35,186 bases of DNA from CAZSSH01 sp964609825 (GTDB lineage: Bacteria; Verrucomicrobiota; Lentisphaeria; Victivallales; Victivallaceae). Positions 33,140 through 35,186 of the stretch are shown one piece after another. Position numbers and translations under genes: made by a program. The stretch's first letter is position 1. Each line of letters starts with the position of its first letter. The notes under the pieces are model-generated. The model searched no databases. It worked only from the letters and a program-made list of their open reading frames with translations, and was not told the DNA's origin. The DNA lies in the NCBI GenBank assembly GCA_964609825.1, contig CAZSSH010000001.1:1-35186 (forward strand), in the 5' to 3' direction.

Positions 33140-33181
33140 GCCTCGGAGGCAACAAGCTAGCCTCCGGGGGCGTTTTTTTTT
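33140..33181 (+). terminator. Plus-strand terminator without an upstream plus-strand gene
   Basis: A stem of 10-11 bp with one G-T pair (arms 33140-33150 and 33160-33171, 9-nt loop) is followed by nine T residues (33173-33181). It points rightward, yet all genes for several kb on both sides are on the minus strand. On the minus strand the hairpin is preceded, not followed, by the tract. It may end an unannotated small RNA or block antisense transcription of the neighbouring gene, whose stop codon it touches. Confidence 0.75.
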
Positions 33182-33563
33182 AGATTTCACATACCGCCAA
33201 AATATCGGCAATATCAGAGAGTTGCAAACGTGTCAAAAAGTCGGCAAAGAGGGGATTGTCGGCGGCGAGGTAATCGGCGAGGATAAAGCTCTCGTACTCG
33301 TCGTCGGTCATTGTCTCTCTTACCGTTGCCCAAAGGTTTCGGCGCACCAATTCCTCTTTGAGGGCAAATTGGCTGTAGCGTTTGGCAAAGGTTTGGAGTA
33401 ATGTGAGTTTGAGTTTTTGCAATGCCTCACCCAAAATTTCCGCCTCGCAGAAGTTGTTGAACCCGGGCGGGAAGTCGACCGATTGGGACGAAAAGACACT
33501 ACAGCGCTCGCCGTTGCTGTTTTCGCAGCTGCCGGCGGGGTCGGGGAGGTGCCAGTAAATCAT
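33180..33563 (-). CDS. Unknown 127-aa protein
   Basis: I do not recognise this protein. It starts MIYWHLPDPAG at an ATG with AAGGA six bases upstream; a longer reading frame to 33659 would run through the glnK-amt terminator and is rejected. Residues 40-127 look helical (EALQKLKLTLLQTF, DDEYESFILADYLAADNPLFADFL). Cysteines at about 13, 21, 39 and 125 are scattered. It sits alone between gltA and amt, with no clear promoter of its own. Confidence 0.65.
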   Translation of the reverse strand: MIYWHLPDPAGSCENSNGERCSVFSSQSVDFPPGFNNFCEAEILGEALQKLKLTLLQTFAKRYSQFALKEELVRRNLWATVRETMTDDEYESFILADYLAADNPLFADFLTRLQLSDIADILAVCEI

Positions 33564-33619
33564 GGTATTTCCTTTTTTTTGATAAGCGGCGATGTCAACC
33601 CGACCAAAGAAAAAAATAC

Positions 33620-33647
33620 AAAAAAAACGCCGGATACAATTCCGGCG
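33620..33647 (-). terminator. Terminator of the glnK-amt operon
   Basis: On the minus strand a 7-bp stem (CGCCGGA/TCCGGCG, 6-nt loop, 33628-33647) runs into eight T residues. A second, very GC-rich hairpin (33668-33695, CCGG and CCCGGG arms with one bulged base) lies between it and the amt stop. Confidence 0.92.
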
Positions 33648-33706
33648 CAATACTCGCATTGATCCGGCCGGCCCGGGGGCACAACCCGGGACCGGCGGAA
33701 AAACGG

Positions 33707-35026
33707 TTATTGGTTGGTGAAGATCTGGAACCCGGCGTAGGCCTCCATGCCGTGCTCGCCGACGTCGAGACCGCGCAACTCTTCTTCTTCGCTGACCCGG
33801 ATGCCCATCGTTTTCTTGAGGATGTAAAAGATGAGGAAAGCGGCCGGGAAGGCGACCAAACCCACGGCAACCAATCCGATGAGTTGGCTGGTAAAGGAGA
33901 AGCCGTCACCGAAGATCCCGACGGCCAGCGTCCCCCAGATTCCGTTGACCAGGTGGACCGACAGGGCGCCGACCGGGTCGTCGATGAGGATTTTGTCAAA
34001 GAAGAGGACCGAAAACACCACCAGCAAACCGCCGACGGCGCCGATAAAGATGGCTTCGGCAGGGGTGATGCAATCGGCCCCGGCAGTGATCGCGACCAAA
34101 CCGGCCAGGCAGCCGTTGAGGGTCATCGAGAGATCGGCCTTTTTCAAAACTACCATACTGGTGATCATTGCGGCGACGGTTCCGGCGCAGGCGCCGAGCA
34201 TGGTGGTGATGAGGACCAACGAGACCTTGGAGGGGTCGGCGCTCAGTACCGAGCCGCCGTTAAACCCGAACCAACCGAGCCAGAGGCAAAACACCCCGGC
34301 TGTGGCCAAGGGCATGCTGTGACCCATGATGGGCATCGCGTGACCGTTGACAAATTTGCCGATCCGGGGGCCGAGCAAAAGCACCCCCGCCAGCGCGCCC
34401 CAGCCGCCGATGCAGTGGACAAACGTGCCGCCCGCAAAGTCGTGGAAATTGAGATCGGCCAGCCAGCCGCCGCCCCAGGCCCAGGAGCCGAGGAAAGGAT
34501 ACACCAAGCCGACGTAAAACACAGTAAAAATCATATAGGCATTGATCTTGACGCGTTCGGCCACGGTACCGGAGACGATAGTCGCGGCGGTGGCGGCAAA
34601 CATGCCTTGAAAAAAGAAGTCCGTCCAGTAGGTATAGTTGCCGTTGTAGGCAATTGCCGGACCCTCGGGAGCATGGAGGCCGAAACCGGCAAACCCCAAG
34701 AAGTTATTGATAATCCAGTTGGAATCCCCGGGATACATCAACGAAAAACCGCAGGCAGCAAACGCCAAAAAGCCGATGGCGGGAGTGACGGTGTTTTTAA
34801 AGAGAATATTGGCGCAGTTTTTGGCCCGGCAAAGACCGGACTCGACTCCGGCAAAGCCGAGGTGCATCAAAAAGACCAACATCCCGGCGAGCATAATCCA
34901 GAGGTTGTTGACGGTAAAGGCGTTGACCGCGGCGGGAGTAACGACCACTTCGACCACTTCCTCGGCGTTGGCGCCGATCGCGCAAATAGCCGCAACGGCG
35001 AGACTTAACAATTTCATCATTTTCAT
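33707..35026 (-). CDS. amt: Ammonium transporter (Amt/AmtB family)
   Basis: Amt proteins are trimeric channels that take up ammonium. The 439-aa precursor has a signal-like N-terminus (KLLSLAVAAICAIGANA), then about 11 membrane segments. Typical motifs are GFAGVESGLCRAKN, FFFQGMFAATAATIVSGTVAER, DFAGGTFVHCIGG, GWFGFNGGS and GGLLVVFSVLFFDKILIDDPVGALSVH, with the pore histidines. It begins 6 bp after the glnK stop behind a GGGTGA sequence. A PII protein upstream fits nitrogen-dependent gating and expression. Confidence 0.97.
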   Translation of the reverse strand: MKMMKLLSLAVAAICAIGANAEEVVEVVVTPAAVNAFTVNNLWIMLAGMLVFLMHLGFAGVESGLCRAKNCANILFKNTVTPAIGFLAFAACGFSLMYPGDSNWIINNFLGFAGFGLHAPEGPAIAYNGNYTYWTDFFFQGMFAATAATIVSGTVAERVKINAYMIFTVFYVGLVYPFLGSWAWGGGWLADLNFHDFAGGTFVHCIGGWGALAGVLLLGPRIGKFVNGHAMPIMGHSMPLATAGVFCLWLGWFGFNGGSVLSADPSKVSLVLITTMLGACAGTVAAMITSMVVLKKADLSMTLNGCLAGLVAITAGADCITPAEAIFIGAVGGLLVVFSVLFFDKILIDDPVGALSVHLVNGIWGTLAVGIFGDGFSFTSQLIGLVAVGLVAFPAAFLIFYILKKTMGIRVSEEEELRGLDVGEHGMEAYAGFQIFTNQ

Positions 35027-35032
35027 TTTTTA

Positions 35033-35186
35033 TCACCCAATCGCATTGTTGCCGGTTTCGCCGGTGCGGATACGAATACACTCTTCCAGCGGCAGAATAA
35101 AGATTTTGCCGTCCCCGATTTTGCCGGTACGGGCACCGGCGATGATCGCCTCGACCGTGGGCTCGACGTATTCATCGTTGACCCCG
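35033..35186 (-). CDS. glnK: PII nitrogen regulatory protein, C-terminal fragment
   Basis: The last 50 or so codons of a GlnB/GlnK gene run off the right edge. The visible part has VEAIIAGARTGKIGDGKIFI and ends LEECIRIRTGETGNNAIG, which are the B-loop and C-loop regions of PII proteins. PII binds ATP/ADP and 2-oxoglutarate and plugs the AmtB channel. Linkage to amt favours the GlnK name; the T-loop is outside the window. Confidence 0.93.
   Translation of the reverse strand, partial: GVNDEYVEPTVEAIIAGARTGKIGDGKIFILPLEECIRIRTGETGNNAIG

Noticed and set aside
33564..33659. N-terminal extension of the 127-aa protein
   Set aside because: It would be translated from the glnK-amt terminator hairpin; a good ribosome binding site supports the ATG at 33563.
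33659..35008. 449-codon plus-strand open frame opposite amt
   Set aside because: Highly polar, low-complexity translation; shadow of the certain amt gene.

Overview
The window is a 35.2 kb piece of a bacterial chromosome with about 37 protein-coding genes packed into short operons on both strands. I see no rRNA, tRNA, insertion sequence or CRISPR array. The gene set points to a diderm with peptidoglycan: mraZ, rsmH, ftsL, ftsI and a MurC-type ligase, an L,D-transpeptidase, lipoproteins and a periplasmic binding protein. A member of the PVC superphylum such as Lentisphaerota or Verrucomicrobiota is my best guess, but it rests on general impression (compressed dcw cluster, repeat-rich surface-type protein, animal-like UDP-glucose dehydrogenase) and not on a decisive marker. 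Most genes carry a GGAGG-type ribosome binding site, and TTG starts occur several times.

Layout. 192-5479 (minus) is a shortened division and cell wall cluster, mraZ-rsmH-ftsL-ftsI-murC, closed by a terminator at 134-159. 5691-8214 (plus) holds a BtuF/FecB-like binding protein and a large membrane protein. 8279-8509 (minus) is a lone NifU C-terminal domain protein. 8668-13202 (plus) runs LysM/L,D-transpeptidase, accA, an ArgA-like acetyltransferase, an esterase and two half-size chromate transporters. rpsA (13326-15044) has its own promoter and terminator, followed by a CstA-type carrier and a small membrane protein. 17104-20796 (minus) is a tight operon obg-ykgJ-gmk-coaC-hisH-nth, with rpmA upstream and a terminator between rpmA and obg. 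21258-24109 (minus) holds lexA with an unknown partner, and aspartate aminotransferase with a lipoprotein. An XRE/S24-like regulator, UDP-glucose dehydrogenase and a divergent four-repeat protein follow. 28322-32966 (minus) is gltA-yhaO-yhaN; the right end has an unknown 127-aa protein and glnK-amt, with glnK cut by the window edge.

Regulation can be read unusually well. Six candidate promoters have a TTG-type -35, exactly 16 bp, then TATATT; a seventh has TATATT with 17 bp. In front of mraZ lie four tandem 10-bp repeats that look like a MraZ operator. In front of lexA is a perfect 7-7-7 inverted repeat that is a strong candidate for this lineage's SOS box. rpsA has a CA-rich leader with no Shine-Dalgarno sequence and a hairpin near its 5' end. 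A strong plus-strand terminator at 33140-33181 has no plus-strand gene in front of it and may end a small RNA. All assignments were made by reading; no database search was run.
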